DNA of 64,000 nt, from the NCBI GenBank assembly GCA_900466005.1, contig UEGQ01000002.1:1-64000 (forward strand), written 5' to 3'. Shown here piece by piece: positions 16,872-26,901 of the stretch. Position numbers and translations under genes: made by a program. A model generated the notes under the pieces. The model was not told where the DNA came from. It ran no database searches and saw only the letters and a list, made by a program, of their open reading frames with translations. Each line of letters starts with the position of its first letter. Positions within the stretch are counted from its first letter, which is position 1. The stretch comes from Hyphomicrobiales bacterium. GTDB lineage: Bacteria; Pseudomonadota; Alphaproteobacteria; Rhizobiales; Rhizobiaceae.

Positions 16872-19322
16872 TTATTCCGCCGCCTCGCTGAAACCGACGG
16901 ACGCCATCGGCCGGAATTCGTGCTTGTCCTTGCCGGAAACGCGCTCGGACCAAGGATCGACCTGCGCGAATTTCTGGGAGAAGACGAAGCGGTCGAAGTA
17001 GGCGCGGCGCTTGTCGGGATCGTCGAGAACCTGCCGACGCACCTCGTCGACACCGACGCGTTTCGCCCATTTGTAGATGCGCTCCAGATAGCGGGCCTGC
17101 TCACGATACATTTGCGTGAGGGCGGCGATCACCTCCAGTGCCTCGTCCTCGGTCTTCACGAGACCGAGGACTTCGGTGCCCTTGATGTCGAGGCCGGCCG
17201 CGCCGGCGAAATGGATCTCGAAGCCCGAGTCGACACAGATGACGCCGACATCCTTGCAGGTCGCTTCCGCGCAGTTGCGCGGACAACCGGAGACCGCCAT
17301 CTTCACCTTGGCGGGTGTCCAGGACCCCCACATGAACTTCTCGATACGGATGCCGAGACCGGTCGAATCCTGGGTGCCGAAGCGGCACCAGTCCGAGCCG
17401 ACACAGGTCTTCACCGTGCGCAAGCCCTTGGCATAGGCCTGGCCCGAGACGAAGCCCGCCTTGCCGAGTTCGGCCCAGACGGCAGGCAAGTCTTCCTTCT
17501 TGACGCCCAGCATGTCGATGCGCTGGCCGCCGGTCACCTTGACCATCGGGATATCGAACCTGTCGACCACGTCGGCGATCGCCCGCAACTCGCCGGACGA
17601 CGTCACGCCGCCCCACATGCGCGGGACGACCGAATAGGTGCCATCCTTCTGGATGTTGGCGTGTACACGCTCGTTGATGAAGCGCGACTGGTAGTCGTCG
17701 GCATATTCGTCCGGCCAGTCGCAGACGAGATAGTAGTTGAGCGCCGGACGGCACTTGGCGCAGCCGCACCAGGTCTTCCATTCCAGTTCCTGCATCACGG
17801 CCGGGATGGTCTTCAGCTTCTTCGCCTTGATCAGTCGGCGGACGTCGTCATGACCGAGATCGGTACAGCCGCACATCGGCGTGACGGCGGCGGGGTTGTA
17901 TTTGTCGCCGAGCGTCAGCGCCATCAGCTGTTCCACCAATCCCGTGCAGTTGCCGCAGGAGGCCGACGCCTTGGTATGCGCTCGTACACCGTCGAGCGTC
18001 GTCAGGCCCTTGCCGGTGATCGTGGAGACGATCCTGCCCTTGCAAATGCCGTTGCAGCCGCAGATTTCTGCATCATCCGGCAAGGCTGCAACGGCCGCCA
18101 TAGGGTCCAGCGGAGCACCCCCCTGGTAAGCCTGGCCAAAGATCAGGGTCTCGCGCATCTCGGAGATGTCGGTGCCCTTCTTCTTGAGATCGTTGAACCA
18201 GGGTCCATCGCCAGTGTCACCGTAGAGAACCGTACCGATGATGCGGTCGTCCTTGATGACCAGCCGCTTGTAGACGCCCGCCGACGCATCGCGCAGAACG
18301 ATCTCCTCCCGGTCGTCACCGTCGGCGAAGTCTCCGAGCGAATAGAGGTCGATGCCCGTCACCTTCAGTTTCGTCGGCGTGTCCGAATGGACGAAGGCGG
18401 GCGTGCGGTCGCCGGCGAGATGGGCGGCCGCCACGCGCGCCATCTCGTAGAGCGGCGCCACCAGACCGTAGACCATCCCGCCGACCTCGGCACATTCTCC
18501 GAGCGCAAGGATGTTGCCGTCCGATGTCTGCATCCTGTCGTCGACGACGATGCCGCGATTGATTGCAAGTCCGGCGTCCTTGGCGAGCCCGACGCTCGGA
18601 CGAATCCCGACCGCCATCACGACGAGCGTCGCGGGGATGAGACGTCCATCCTCGAGCTCGACGCCTTCCACACGGCTTTCTCCCAAGATCGCCTTGGTGT
18701 TCGCCTTGCAGATCACCTTGATGCCGCGCTCTTCCACTGCCTTCTGCAGGAGGTAGCCGGCGGCCGGATCGAGCTGGCGTTCCATCAGTGTCGGCATGAC
18801 GTGCAGCACGGTCACGTCCATGCCTCGCTCGGCAAGACCCGCAGCCGCCTCGAGACCGAGAAGACCGCCGCCGATGACGATCGCCTTCTCACGCGACTGA
18901 GCCGCGAGCAGCATTGCGTTCACGTCATCGAGGTCGCGATAGGTGAGAACACCCGGCAGATCCTTGCCCGGCAGCGGAAGAATGAACGGAACCGACCCGG
19001 TCGCGATCACCAGCCTGTCATAGCTCTCGGTCACCCCGTGGTCGGAAGTCACCGTCTTCGCCGCCCGGTCGATCGCGACGATCTTGTGGCCCTTGTAGAG
19101 TGTGATGCCGTGATCGATGTACCAGCCGTCGCCGTGAATGACGATCTGTTCGTAGGTCTTCTCGCCCGAAAGGACCGGGGAGAGCATGATGCGGTCATAA
19201 TTGACCCGCGGCTCAGCGTTGAAGATCGTGACCTGGTAACGGCCCGGCGCCTGTTCGAACAGATGCTCCAGCATGCGGCCCGGAGCCATGCCGTTGCCGA
19301 TGATGACGAGTTTTTCTGCCAT
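16872..19322 (-). CDS. nirB: Nitrite reductase [NAD(P)H] large subunit
   Basis: An 816-residue siroheme enzyme that reduces nitrite to ammonium. The order is an FAD/NAD-binding oxidoreductase module (GNGMAPGRMLEHL, GGGLLGLEAAAGL), two BFD-like Cys-rich segments (CGCNGICKG...CGNC and MCGCTDLG...CGCAKC), then the ferredoxin half-domains. The siroheme/[4Fe-4S] ligands are in CVGSDWC and CPRNCAEATC. The length fits the family. The ATG at 19322 follows an AAGAACC sequence just after the stop of the ATPase gene (6 bases). It requires siroheme from the cysG product at the operon end. Confidence 0.95.
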   Translation of the reverse strand: MAEKLVIIGNGMAPGRMLEHLFEQAPGRYQVTIFNAEPRVNYDRIMLSPVLSGEKTYEQIVIHGDGWYIDHGITLYKGHKIVAIDRAAKTVTSDHGVTESYDRLVIATGSVPFILPLPGKDLPGVLTYRDLDDVNAMLLAAQSREKAIVIGGGLLGLEAAAGLAERGMDVTVLHVMPTLMERQLDPAAGYLLQKAVEERGIKVICKANTKAILGESRVEGVELEDGRLIPATLVVMAVGIRPSVGLAKDAGLAINRGIVVDDRMQTSDGNILALGECAEVGGMVYGLVAPLYEMARVAAAHLAGDRTPAFVHSDTPTKLKVTGIDLYSLGDFADGDDREEIVLRDASAGVYKRLVIKDDRIIGTVLYGDTGDGPWFNDLKKKGTDISEMRETLIFGQAYQGGAPLDPMAAVAALPDDAEICGCNGICKGRIVSTITGKGLTTLDGVRAHTKASASCGNCTGLVEQLMALTLGDKYNPAAVTPMCGCTDLGHDDVRRLIKAKKLKTIPAVMQELEWKTWCGCAKCRPALNYYLVCDWPDEYADDYQSRFINERVHANIQKDGTYSVVPRMWGGVTSSGELRAIADVVDRFDIPMVKVTGGQRIDMLGVKKEDLPAVWAELGKAGFVSGQAYAKGLRTVKTCVGSDWCRFGTQDSTGLGIRIEKFMWGSWTPAKVKMAVSGCPRNCAEATCKDVGVICVDSGFEIHFAGAAGLDIKGTEVLGLVKTEDEALEVIAALTQMYREQARYLERIYKWAKRVGVDEVRRQVLDDPDKRRAYFDRFVFSQKFAQVDPWSERVSGKDKHEFRPMASVGFSEAAE

Positions 19323-19327
19323 GGTTC

Positions 19328-21091
19328 TTACTCCGCTGCAGTTCTGGGAAGAGCCGTGCCGGTCTCTTCGAGACGAGCGGCGCGCTTCTGCCGGATTGTT
19401 TCGAGGCGCTCGGGCGACGGATTTGCGCCGCCCTCGTAGGCTTCGAGAAAATCGATGAGTTCTTCGCGGTAGGCGTAGTAGTCGCGGTGGGCGAGCAGGG
19501 CCTTGCGGCTTCGCGGACGCGGCAGATGCACATCCATGACGTTGCCGATACGCGCGTTCGGGCCATTCGACATCATCACCACGCGGTCGGCGAGCAAGAT
19601 CGCCTCGTCGACGTCGTGTGTCACGCAGATGGCCGTAACCTTGGTACGGGCCCAGACGTCCATGAGCACTTCCTGCAGCTCCCAGCGCGTCAGGCTGTCG
19701 AGCATGCCGAACGGCTCATCGAGAAGCAGAAGCTTGGGAGAGAGGGCAAAGGCGCGGGCAATGCCGACGCGTTGCTTCATGCCGTTCGACAGGTCGGCGG
19801 CCATGCGATGCATGGAATCGCCGAGGCCTACCTTTTCGAGATAGTATTCGACGATGTCAGTGCGTTCCACCGGAGAGGCCGTCGGATAGACGCGATCGAC
19901 ACCAAGGGCGACATTCTCGCGTGCCGTCAACCATGGCATCAGCGAGGGGGACTGGAACACCACCGCACGGTCTGGCCCCGCGCCGGATATCTCCTTGCCG
20001 TCCAGGATGATGCCGCCGCCCGAGATCGAGTTCAGGCCCGCCGCCATCGACAGGACTGTCGACTTGCCGCAACCTGAATGGCCGATCACCGAGATGAACT
20101 CGCCCTTGTTGATCTTGAGGTTGAAACCGTCGACGACCGTCAGCGGCCCCTTGGGAGTGGCGTAGGTCTTGCGGACCTCCGAAAACTCGACGAAACGGCG
20201 CTCGACCACGGTGCGGGCGGCGCGCTCGTAAGCCGCCGGCAACTTGTCCGCTCCGGGTTTCTGCGTGATCGGAACGACGTTCGGCAGTTCAATGACGCGG
20301 CCGGCCGACGCTTGGCGATCGGTGCCGACGTCCATCAGGTAGGCCGTGACAGCGGCGCGCAGGCGAATGAATTCCGGATCTGAATTCATTTCGGCGCGAG
20401 CACGCGGGCGCGGCAGAGTGACGTCGAAACTGGGACCGAGCCGTGCATTCGGACCGGGTGTGAGAGGAACGATACGATCGGCGAGCAGGATCGCCTCGTC
20501 GACGTCATTGGTGACGAGAATAATCGTCTTCTTCTCCTGTTCGGAAATCGCAGCGAACTCGTCCTGCAACTTCGAACGGGTCAGCGCATCCAGTGCCGAA
20601 AGGGGCTCGTCCATCAGCAGGACGTCGGGCTGCATCGCCAGAGCGCGCGCCACGGCAACGCGTTGACGCATGCCTCCGGAAAGCTCGGCAGGTCTGCGAT
20701 CCTTTGCATGCGCCAGGCCGACCATTCCGACATAGTGCGACACGATCTTCCGACGCTCTGCCCTGCTCTTCGCCTTGAAGACGCTGTCGACTGCCAGCGA
20801 AACATTGGCATCAACCGTCAGCCAGGGCATCAGCGAATAGGACTGGAATACCACGCCGCGTTCGGGGCCGGGGCCGGTGACTTCCCGGCCGCGGAAGAGA
20901 ACCGCTCCTGTATCCGGCTTCGCGAGGCCGGCCAGAAGTGAAATCAACGTGGTCTTTCCGGCACCGGAGAAGCCGACGATGGCGATGAATTCGCCTTCCG
21001 TCACCGTCAGATCGATGTTCGCCAGCACGTCGTTTCGGGAATTGCCGTGGTCGTACGACTTCGAGACGTTGCTTAATTCAAGGATCGTCAT
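19328..21091 (-). CDS. Nitrate ABC transporter ATPase, two fused nucleotide-binding domains
   Basis: A 587-residue protein holding two complete NrtD/SsuB-like ATPase domains in tandem. The first (about 1-260) has [26 protein letters not shown] and [13 protein letters not shown]. The second (about 320-560) has [27 protein letters not shown] and [13 protein letters not shown]. Both keep catalytic-looking motifs. Notably the first has VTNDVDEA where the second has VTHDVDEA, so the switch His is Asn in domain one. Cyanobacterial systems use separate NrtC and NrtD. The start may be the ATG at 21097 or 21091; spacing from GAGGG favours 21091. It energises NrtB. Confidence 0.9.
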   Translation of the reverse strand: MTILELSNVSKSYDHGNSRNDVLANIDLTVTEGEFIAIVGFSGAGKTTLISLLAGLAKPDTGAVLFRGREVTGPGPERGVVFQSYSLMPWLTVDANVSLAVDSVFKAKSRAERRKIVSHYVGMVGLAHAKDRRPAELSGGMRQRVAVARALAMQPDVLLMDEPLSALDALTRSKLQDEFAAISEQEKKTIILVTNDVDEAILLADRIVPLTPGPNARLGPSFDVTLPRPRARAEMNSDPEFIRLRAAVTAYLMDVGTDRQASAGRVIELPNVVPITQKPGADKLPAAYERAARTVVERRFVEFSEVRKTYATPKGPLTVVDGFNLKINKGEFISVIGHSGCGKSTVLSMAAGLNSISGGGIILDGKEISGAGPDRAVVFQSPSLMPWLTARENVALGVDRVYPTASPVERTDIVEYYLEKVGLGDSMHRMAADLSNGMKQRVGIARAFALSPKLLLLDEPFGMLDSLTRWELQEVLMDVWARTKVTAICVTHDVDEAILLADRVVMMSNGPNARIGNVMDVHLPRPRSRKALLAHRDYYAYREELIDFLEAYEGGANPSPERLETIRQKRAARLEETGTALPRTAAE

Positions 21092-21101
21092 CGTCATTCC
21101 C

Positions 21102-22187
21102 TCACCGCGTGGCCGAGAAGGTGAAAGCCGACTGGAGCGCGAACATGACGCGGTCCAGCACAAAGCCGATGATGCCGATGGTAAGAACCGCAACCATGAT
21201 ACGGGCGAGCGAAGTCTCCGAACCGTTCTGGAATTCGTCCCAGACAAACTTTCCGAGCCCCGGATTCTGCGCCAGCATCTCGGCAGCGATCAGCACCATC
21301 CAGCCGACGCCGAGCGCCAACCGCAGGCCCGTGAAGATCAACGGCAAGGCGGAGGGCAGGACCAGCTTGCGGATCGTTGTCGCCGTCGAAAGCTGCAGCA
21401 CCTTGCCGACGTTGACGAGATCCTTGTCAATCGAGGCAACGCCGAGCGCGGTGTTGACGAGCGTCGGCCACAACGAACAGAGGGTGACGGTGACCGCTGA
21501 AATCACCAGCGACTTCGGCAGCAAGTCGGAGGGATTCACATAGAGTGCCGAGACGATCATGGTGACGATCGGCAGCCAGGCCAGCGGCGAAACCGGCTTG
21601 AAGATCTGGATCAGCGGGTTGATCGCTCCATTGATCGTACGCGACAGGCCAGAGGCAATTCCAAGCGGAATGGCGATGACACTGCCGATCAGGAAGCCGA
21701 GGCCGACCGTCATCAACGAGGTCAGGATCTGGTCGAGATAGGTCGGCTTACCGGTATAGATGCGATGCTTGACCTCGTCCGCCTTGCCGTCGGCGACGAG
21801 CTTGGCGTTGCGCTCATCCTGGCGCTGGTAGAACGCAGCCGCCTTCTCGCGCTCAGCAAGATGATCCCGCCAGAGCGACCCTGCCTGTTCGAAGACCTCG
21901 GTCGGACCAGGTACAGCCCCGAGCGATGTCTTGACCATCGGCGCAAGAGCGCCCCAGGCAACCAGGAAGAACAGAATGCCGGTGAGGGGCACGACCAGAG
22001 TCTTGCGTATCTCCGCCACCTGTTCGCGAACACTGTCGCCGGCAGCCATCCTCAGGATGGGCGTGACCCAGCCGAGCCCGAGGATATTGAGCCATATGGA
22101 GACCTTGTCGATACGCTGGAAGAGTCGTTCTCTTCGGATTGCGCTATCGAGCTTGGCGGACCCGATGGTTTCAGTTGCTTGCGCCAT
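21102..22187 (-). CDS. nrtB: Nitrate ABC transporter permease
   Basis: A 361-residue inner-membrane permease of the NrtB/SsuC type. An N-terminal helix lies at about 65-95, a long periplasmic or cytoplasmic linker rich in charged residues at about 110-165, and five further helices follow. The coupling motif region [25 protein letters not shown] matches the family EAA loop. Its stop lies 11 bases before the preferred ATPase start. Together with NrtA and the double ATPase it forms a nitrate/nitrite importer. Confidence 0.93.
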   Translation of the reverse strand: MAQATETIGSAKLDSAIRRERLFQRIDKVSIWLNILGLGWVTPILRMAAGDSVREQVAEIRKTLVVPLTGILFFLVAWGALAPMVKTSLGAVPGPTEVFEQAGSLWRDHLAEREKAAAFYQRQDERNAKLVADGKADEVKHRIYTGKPTYLDQILTSLMTVGLGFLIGSVIAIPLGIASGLSRTINGAINPLIQIFKPVSPLAWLPIVTMIVSALYVNPSDLLPKSLVISAVTVTLCSLWPTLVNTALGVASIDKDLVNVGKVLQLSTATTIRKLVLPSALPLIFTGLRLALGVGWMVLIAAEMLAQNPGLGKFVWDEFQNGSETSLARIMVAVLTIGIIGFVLDRVMFALQSAFTFSATR

Positions 22188-22223
22188 CTATGCTTGCCTC
22201 ATCATTGTCGTGCCTGTGTGGGA

Positions 22224-23630
22224 TCAGCCGCCGACGACTTCCGCGCCTTCGATCTTCTGGTGACCCTTGAGGCCGATTTTCAAAGAGTCGATGTAGGCGT
22301 TCGGGCTCTTGCCGTCGTAGTTGACGCCGTCGATGAAATCCGCGGTCGGCGCCTTGTAGCCGTCGCTGTTCCAGGGGAAGTCGGCGTCCTTGGCCTTGCC
22401 TTCCTCAACCAGCATCTTCGCGGCCTTCAGGTAGATGTCCGGCTTGTAGACCGACTTGGCCGTCTCCGCGTACCAAGCGTCGTCCTTGAACTCGGGGATC
22501 TGCCCCCAGCGGCGCATCTGCGTCAGATACCAGACCGCGTCAGAGTAGAAGGGATAGGTGGCGTTGTAGCGGAAGAAGACGTTGAAGTCGGGGACGTCCC
22601 GCTTGTCGCCCTTTTCATATTCGAACGTCCCGGTCATCGAGTTGGCGATGACCTTGGCGTCGGCTCCGACATATTCCTTGCGAGACAGGATTTCGACGGC
22701 TTCAGCGCGATTGGCGTTGTTGTTTTCGTCGAGCCACATCGCCGCGCGGATCAGTGCCTTGGTCAAGGCAAGCGTCGTATTGGGGTTTTGGTCGACAAAT
22801 TCCTGCGTCAGGCCGAAGACCTTCTCCGGATTGTTCTTCCAGATCTCGTAGTCGGTCACGACCGGCACCCCGATGCCCTTGAAGACCGCCGCCTGGTTCC
22901 AGGGCTCACCGACCGAATAGCCGACGATGGTGCCGGCTTCGAGCGTTGCCGGCATCTGCGGCGGCGGCGTGACGGACAGAAGCGCGTCGCCCTTGATCTG
23001 CCCGGAAACATCCGCCGGCGAATAGAAACCGGGATTGATGTCTCCGGATGCCAGCCAATAACGCAGCTCATAATTGTGCGTGGAGACTGGGAAGACCATA
23101 CCGAGGTTGAAGGGCTTGCCGTCCGCCTTGAACTTCTCGACGACCGGCTTGAGGGCATCAGCCTTGATCGGATGCACGATCTTTCCGTCGGCGCCCGTCG
23201 CCACATTCGCCTTCATCATGTCCCAGACGGCGTTCGAAACGGTGATTCCGTTTCCGTTCAAGTCCATTGAAAAGGGCGTGACGATGTGGGCCTTGGTGCC
23301 GTAGCCGATTGTCGCGGCGAGCGGTTGACCCGCCAGCATATGGGCCCCATCCAGCTCACCGGTGATCACGCGATCGAGCAGGACCTTCCAGTTCGCCTGG
23401 GGCTCGAGCGTCACGTAAAGGCCTTCGTCTTCGAAGAAGCCCTTTTCGTATGCGATCGCGAGCGGCGCCATGTCGGTGAGCTTGATGAAGCCGAGCTTCA
23501 ACTCGTCCTTTTCGAGGTCCAACGTCTCCGCGGCTGCATGCGTCGCGAAAGCACCAATTGCCAACGCGGAACAGATATTCACCACTCCGTTGCGTATTAC
23601 CCTCATGGCGTCAGTCGTTTTCGTGGTCAT
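22224..23630 (-). CDS. nrtA: Nitrate-binding periplasmic protein of the ABC importer
   Basis: A 468-residue NrtA/CmpA family binding protein. The N-terminus is a signal peptide ending around THAAA-ET. Family signatures include [48 protein letters not shown] and [13 protein letters not shown]. The ATG at 23630 has AGGGAAGGG upstream. A longer in-frame extension into the leader is unsupported and would destroy the signal peptide. It is the first structural gene of the nas operon, downstream of the sigma-54 promoter and the antitermination leader. Confidence 0.93.
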   Translation of the reverse strand: MTTKTTDAMRVIRNGVVNICSALAIGAFATHAAAETLDLEKDELKLGFIKLTDMAPLAIAYEKGFFEDEGLYVTLEPQANWKVLLDRVITGELDGAHMLAGQPLAATIGYGTKAHIVTPFSMDLNGNGITVSNAVWDMMKANVATGADGKIVHPIKADALKPVVEKFKADGKPFNLGMVFPVSTHNYELRYWLASGDINPGFYSPADVSGQIKGDALLSVTPPPQMPATLEAGTIVGYSVGEPWNQAAVFKGIGVPVVTDYEIWKNNPEKVFGLTQEFVDQNPNTTLALTKALIRAAMWLDENNNANRAEAVEILSRKEYVGADAKVIANSMTGTFEYEKGDKRDVPDFNVFFRYNATYPFYSDAVWYLTQMRRWGQIPEFKDDAWYAETAKSVYKPDIYLKAAKMLVEEGKAKDADFPWNSDGYKAPTADFIDGVNYDGKSPNAYIDSLKIGLKGHQKIEGAEVVGG

Positions 23631-23670
23631 AGAACGGTCCCTTCCCTCGGCTACGGAGAAAATGAGCAAT

Positions 23671-23716
23671 AAAAAACGCCGCTCGGAGATTTGCGCCCGC
23701 GGGATGAGAAATCCCG
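23671..23716 (-). terminator. Candidate leader terminator of the nas operon
   Basis: On the minus strand the leader contains a CGGGAT/ATCCCG stem (23716-23711 with 23705-23700, loop TTCTC). Some 20 bases later there is a run of six T (23676-23671), 40 bases before nrtA. In NasT/NasR-regulated leaders a terminator precedes the first gene. The stem directly abutting the T-run is weak here, so the exact terminator fold is uncertain. Confidence 0.4.
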
Positions 23717-23780
23717 GGCTGCGAAAACCCTTGCGACGTCGGTGTCTGATGTGGAGGCGCGTTTGGCGCTCATCTGCTTT

Positions 23781-23798
23781 CCGGTCGCCGTTGACCGG
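23781..23798 (-). promoter_or_regulatory. ANTAR-target RNA hairpin in the nas leader
   Basis: On the minus strand, CCGGTC and GACCGG form a 6-bp stem around the hexaloop AACGGC. ANTAR proteins such as NasT/NasR bind hairpins whose six-base loop has A at position 1 and G at position 4, and both are present. It starts about 5 bases after the start site predicted from the sigma-54 promoter. A weaker second hexaloop, ACCGAC closed by GAC/GTC, lies at 23746-23735. Confidence 0.75.
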
Positions 23799-23813
23799 TG
23801 CGAAATATGACAC

Positions 23814-23828
23814 GCAAGTGGCGTGCCA
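23814..23828 (-). promoter_or_regulatory. Sigma-54 promoter of the nitrate-assimilation operon
   Basis: The minus strand reads TGGCAC, five bases, TTGC (23828-23823 and 23817-23814). This is a full match to the -24/-12 consensus, with GG and GC correctly spaced. The predicted start site is near 23802, about 170 bases before the nrtA ATG. It implies RpoN and an enhancer-binding activator, presumably NtrC. No confident NtrC site was recognised upstream. Confidence 0.85.
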
Positions 23829-23988
23829 GATGCATGAGCGCGAAGTTATGTCATTGACAAATATGTAGAAACTACAGCATTCCCCATCGAATGCTTATTT
23901 TTTGAGCTCGCTCGAAAATGCGCATTTGTTGGGCGATTGCCCATCGACGACGCCGGGAGAGCCGGACAATTGTGCAGCGCAGTCGGCG

Positions 23989-25281
23989 CTACACCTCGTC
24001 CCGCGCAGCAGTCACGGGCAGCGCGCTGCGTACAGCAAAACCCGCAACGTAGTCGGCGATGCGGCTGGGATCGAAGACGTGACCATCCATGAAACGGTCC
24101 GCCGGATCGGCGCCCTCCATGCGAAAATCTGCATCCGCCGGCGGCGCCGCCTCGGTCCCGAGCGCGAGGCGATAGAGATCGGGGCGGAAGGCCGAAGCGG
24201 CAGCCGCCATACCCTCCTTGGAGAACGCGACCTGCCCCCAGCGGATCATCTGGCTGTAGATCCAGAGCGCCTCGCCCGGTCGTGGATAATTCGCATAACC
24301 ACCATGGAACCGGAAATAGTCCTTGATGACGCGGCGATTGCCTTTGGCGTCGAGGCTGAATTCGCCCGCAAGCACGTGGCGGATGATGTCGACCGGTGCG
24401 GCGATGTAACGGGGATCGGCGAGCAGGTCGGCGAGCGCGTCATGGTTTTCCGGGTCGTCGCACCAGCGGGCCGCCGCATCGAGCGCCACGATGAGGCGCG
24501 ACACCGTCTCGGGATGCGCCTCTGCCCATTCCGGTCGCATGCCGAGCACCTTCTCGGGTGCCGACGGCCAAATGTCCTGCTTGGCCGCGACGATGCGGCC
24601 GACGCCCCGCCCGGAGGCAACCATGTTCCACGGCGCGCCCACGCAAAAGCCATCGATCGCTCCCGCCGCGAGCGCATCGGAGGTAAGCGGCGGCGGTACG
24701 ACGACCAGCTTCACATCACGGTCCGGGTCGATGCCGCCGGCGGCGAGCCAATAGCGGAACTCGTAATTGTGCGAGGAGAAGGGATAGGTCATGCCGAGCG
24801 TGGGCGGCTGCTCCCCCTTCTCACGCATGTCGGCGAGGACCGTCGCCAGCGCACGTGCATTTTCCAGCGCGGAGGCGCCATCACCGAGCCCGGCCAGCAC
24901 CTGCATGCGCTCGAAGAGCCGCAGCGACAGAGTGATCGCATTGCCACCACGACCGAGCGAAAAGGGCGCGACAGTCGGGGACGGATTGGAGCCCAGCCCC
25001 AGCATCGATGCGACCGGCATCGGCGAGAGCATGTGGGCCACATCGAACTGCCGGAACGCAAGCCGGTCCCTGACATTGGCCCAGGAGACGTCGCGAACGA
25101 GATCAAGACCGAGGCCCTCGCGGGCGGCAAACCCGCACTCCGAAGCAACGACCAGCACGGACGCATCCATCAGCGGAATGAAGCCGGCGCGCAGCACCTT
25201 CGGCTCCGGTGACCGCCCGAGTGCCGGCAAGGCCTGCAGTCCCATGCCTTTCGAACCCGTGTCTTTCCGACCTGTCGTCAT
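23989..25281 (-). CDS. nasS: NasS-type nitrate/nitrite sensor, NrtA homologue without signal peptide
   Basis: A 430-residue homologue of the nitrate-binding protein NrtA. It shares RAGFIPLMDASVLVVASECGF, SSHNYEFRYWLAAGG and CVGAPWNMVASG, but has no signal peptide, so it is cytoplasmic. In NasS/NasT systems NasS holds NasT inactive until it binds nitrate or nitrite. It lies directly after nasT and before the sigma-54 leader. Start candidates are the GTG at 25290 (GGAGGA 6 bases ahead) and the ATG at 25281. Either removes only a few residues. Confidence 0.9.
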   Translation of the reverse strand: MTTGRKDTGSKGMGLQALPALGRSPEPKVLRAGFIPLMDASVLVVASECGFAAREGLGLDLVRDVSWANVRDRLAFRQFDVAHMLSPMPVASMLGLGSNPSPTVAPFSLGRGGNAITLSLRLFERMQVLAGLGDGASALENARALATVLADMREKGEQPPTLGMTYPFSSHNYEFRYWLAAGGIDPDRDVKLVVVPPPLTSDALAAGAIDGFCVGAPWNMVASGRGVGRIVAAKQDIWPSAPEKVLGMRPEWAEAHPETVSRLIVALDAAARWCDDPENHDALADLLADPRYIAAPVDIIRHVLAGEFSLDAKGNRRVIKDYFRFHGGYANYPRPGEALWIYSQMIRWGQVAFSKEGMAAAASAFRPDLYRLALGTEAAPPADADFRMEGADPADRFMDGHVFDPSRIADYVAGFAVRSALPVTAARDEV

Positions 25282-25317
25282 GTCATTCACTCCGGCTCCT
25301 CCGGACAGCGTCAACGA

Positions 25318-25905
25318 TCACAGCAGGAGCCCCGCTGCGGTAACGACGCTCTGGGCGATTTCGGCAAGCTTCTTCTTCTCGTTCATCGCAGTCTGGCGCA
25401 TCAGCGCGAACGCCTCTTCTTCGGAGAGCCCGCGCATCTTCATGAGAATGCCCTTCGCGCGCTCGATGACCTTGCGCTCTTCAAGGGCTGTGCGCGCGTC
25501 GGCGAGTTCGCGTTGTAGCCGGCTGAAGGCATTGAAACGGCTCACCGCCATGTCGAGGATCGGCTTCACCCGCTCCTTTCTGAGCCCATCGACCACATAG
25601 GCGGAGACGCCCGCGTCAACCGCCGCCTCGATCGAGGCCGTGTCGGAGCGGTCGACGAACATGGCGATCGGCCGACTGACGGTCCGTGTCAGCTGGAAAA
25701 GGTGCTCCATCATGTCGCGGTTCGGGTTTTCGATATCGATGATGATGACGTCGGGCGCCAATGTCTCGACCACTCGGGCGATGCCGTGCATCTCATGCGC
25801 GACGGTAACCCGCATGTGCCCGGCCTCACGCAAGCCTTCCTCGATGATCGCGCCGCGAACGGCGTTCTCGTCAATCACAAGGATGGTCAGGTCAGGATGC
25901 GACAT
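25318..25905 (-). CDS. nasT: NasT-type ANTAR transcription antiterminator
   Basis: A 195-residue protein with an N-terminal receiver-like domain (about 5-120, IIIDIENPN in the phosphoacceptor region) and a C-terminal ANTAR RNA-binding domain (about 130-190, with ALEERKVIERAKGILMKMRGLSEEEAFALMRQTAM). ANTAR domains bind paired hexaloop hairpins in leader RNA and prevent termination. The matching hairpin in the nas leader at 23781-23798 makes this gene's target plain. It is followed by nasS with a very short gap. Confidence 0.94.
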   Translation of the reverse strand: MSHPDLTILVIDENAVRGAIIEEGLREAGHMRVTVAHEMHGIARVVETLAPDVIIIDIENPNRDMMEHLFQLTRTVSRPIAMFVDRSDTASIEAAVDAGVSAYVVDGLRKERVKPILDMAVSRFNAFSRLQRELADARTALEERKVIERAKGILMKMRGLSEEEAFALMRQTAMNEKKKLAEIAQSVVTAAGLLL

Positions 25906-25986
25906 CCCCTATTGATGGTGCATCGCAGCAATCCTGACAAGTGGGTTCTTGCAGTGGCACCAGCTGGACGGGCCGGCATCCCACCA

Positions 25987-26886
25987 CTATTCCGGGATGT
26001 TGAAGGAGCGGCGGAAATAGGAGCGCACCGCCTCCATCGCCGGCGTGAACTCGGCATTGCGGCGCCAGGCAAGCCCGACATCCATCGAGGGGATCGGATC
26101 CTTGAGCGCGATCGTCTCGATGCGGCGCCCCTCGAGCGACCAGGGGCGGTGGACCATGTCCGACAGGATCGCGACGCCTTGTCCGTTGGCGACCAGCGAG
26201 CGCACCGCCTCGACGGAAGAGGTTCGAAGCGTAATCCTCGGCAGATAGGGTGTCTGGCTCCAGTAGCGCAGCGAGGTGTGGGACGCCTCGTCGACGGTCA
26301 GCATGATATAGTTCTCCTCCGCCACCTCCCGGAACCCGATGCTCTCCTGCTCGAGCAGGCGATGACGGGCCGAGACCCAGAGCCGGCGCTGCGAACTCAG
26401 GAGTTTCTCCGTCGCCAGTTCCGGGTTGAGGATGTTGGACGTCAGCATCACCGCCAGATCGTAGCGATTGGTCAGGAGTCCCTCTTCGACGGACTCGCGG
26501 TTGAGTTCGAAGAGCTGGATCTCGATGCCCGGAAACTGTCGCCGCATGCGCTCGATGTGAAAGGGCAGGAAATAGCCGATGACGGTGTAGGTGGCGGCGA
26601 TCGTGAGCGTCCCCTTGACCTCCGCGGACACCAGATTGAGCTGTGTCGCCTCGTCGATCTTCTGCAGGATCTCGTAGGCCTGCGAAAGAAAGCGCCGGCC
26701 GGCGACCGTCAGGTCCATGCCGTGGGGCGTGCGGTCGAAGAGGCTCGCACCGACCGTCTCCTCGAGATCCTTGATCGCAGTCGTGACAGCCGATTGGGAG
26801 ATTGCAAGGTTCACCGCGGCCTGCGAGACCTGACCGGATTCGGCGGTGGCGACGAAATATCGAATTTGGCGAAGGCTCAGCGACAT
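25987..26886 (-). CDS. LysR-family regulator divergent from the pxp operon
   Basis: A 299-residue LysR-type regulator. The N-terminal winged helix-turn-helix is at about residues 3-62 (LRQIRYFVATAESGQVSQAA, SQSAVTTAIKDLEE), and the C-terminal effector domain starts near 90. The divergent position towards the pxpA gene, with a concentric dyad at 26902-26936 next to its own start, suggests it controls both itself and the pxp/carboxylase operon. The inducer is unknown and would be expected to relate to that operon's substrate. Confidence 0.92.
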   Translation of the reverse strand: MSLSLRQIRYFVATAESGQVSQAAVNLAISQSAVTTAIKDLEETVGASLFDRTPHGMDLTVAGRRFLSQAYEILQKIDEATQLNLVSAEVKGTLTIAATYTVIGYFLPFHIERMRRQFPGIEIQLFELNRESVEEGLLTNRYDLAVMLTSNILNPELATEKLLSSQRRLWVSARHRLLEQESIGFREVAEENYIMLTVDEASHTSLRYWSQTPYLPRITLRTSSVEAVRSLVANGQGVAILSDMVHRPWSLEGRRIETIALKDPIPSMDVGLAWRRNAEFTPAMEAVRSYFRRSFNIPE

Positions 26887-26901
26887 TGGATATCCATACG
26901 A

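Noticed and set aside
16821-19439. Long plus-strand open frame opposite nirB
   Set aside because: Shadow of nirB; the translation is arginine/histidine/aspartate-rich without recognisable domains.
23831-23988. NtrC binding sites upstream of the nas promoter
   Set aside because: Only partial GCAC/GTGC matches are visible; no convincing dyad at the usual distance, so no site was annotated.
25906-25986. Possible second sigma-54 promoter upstream of nasT
   Set aside because: A TGGCAC occurs but no correctly spaced TTGC follows on either strand.
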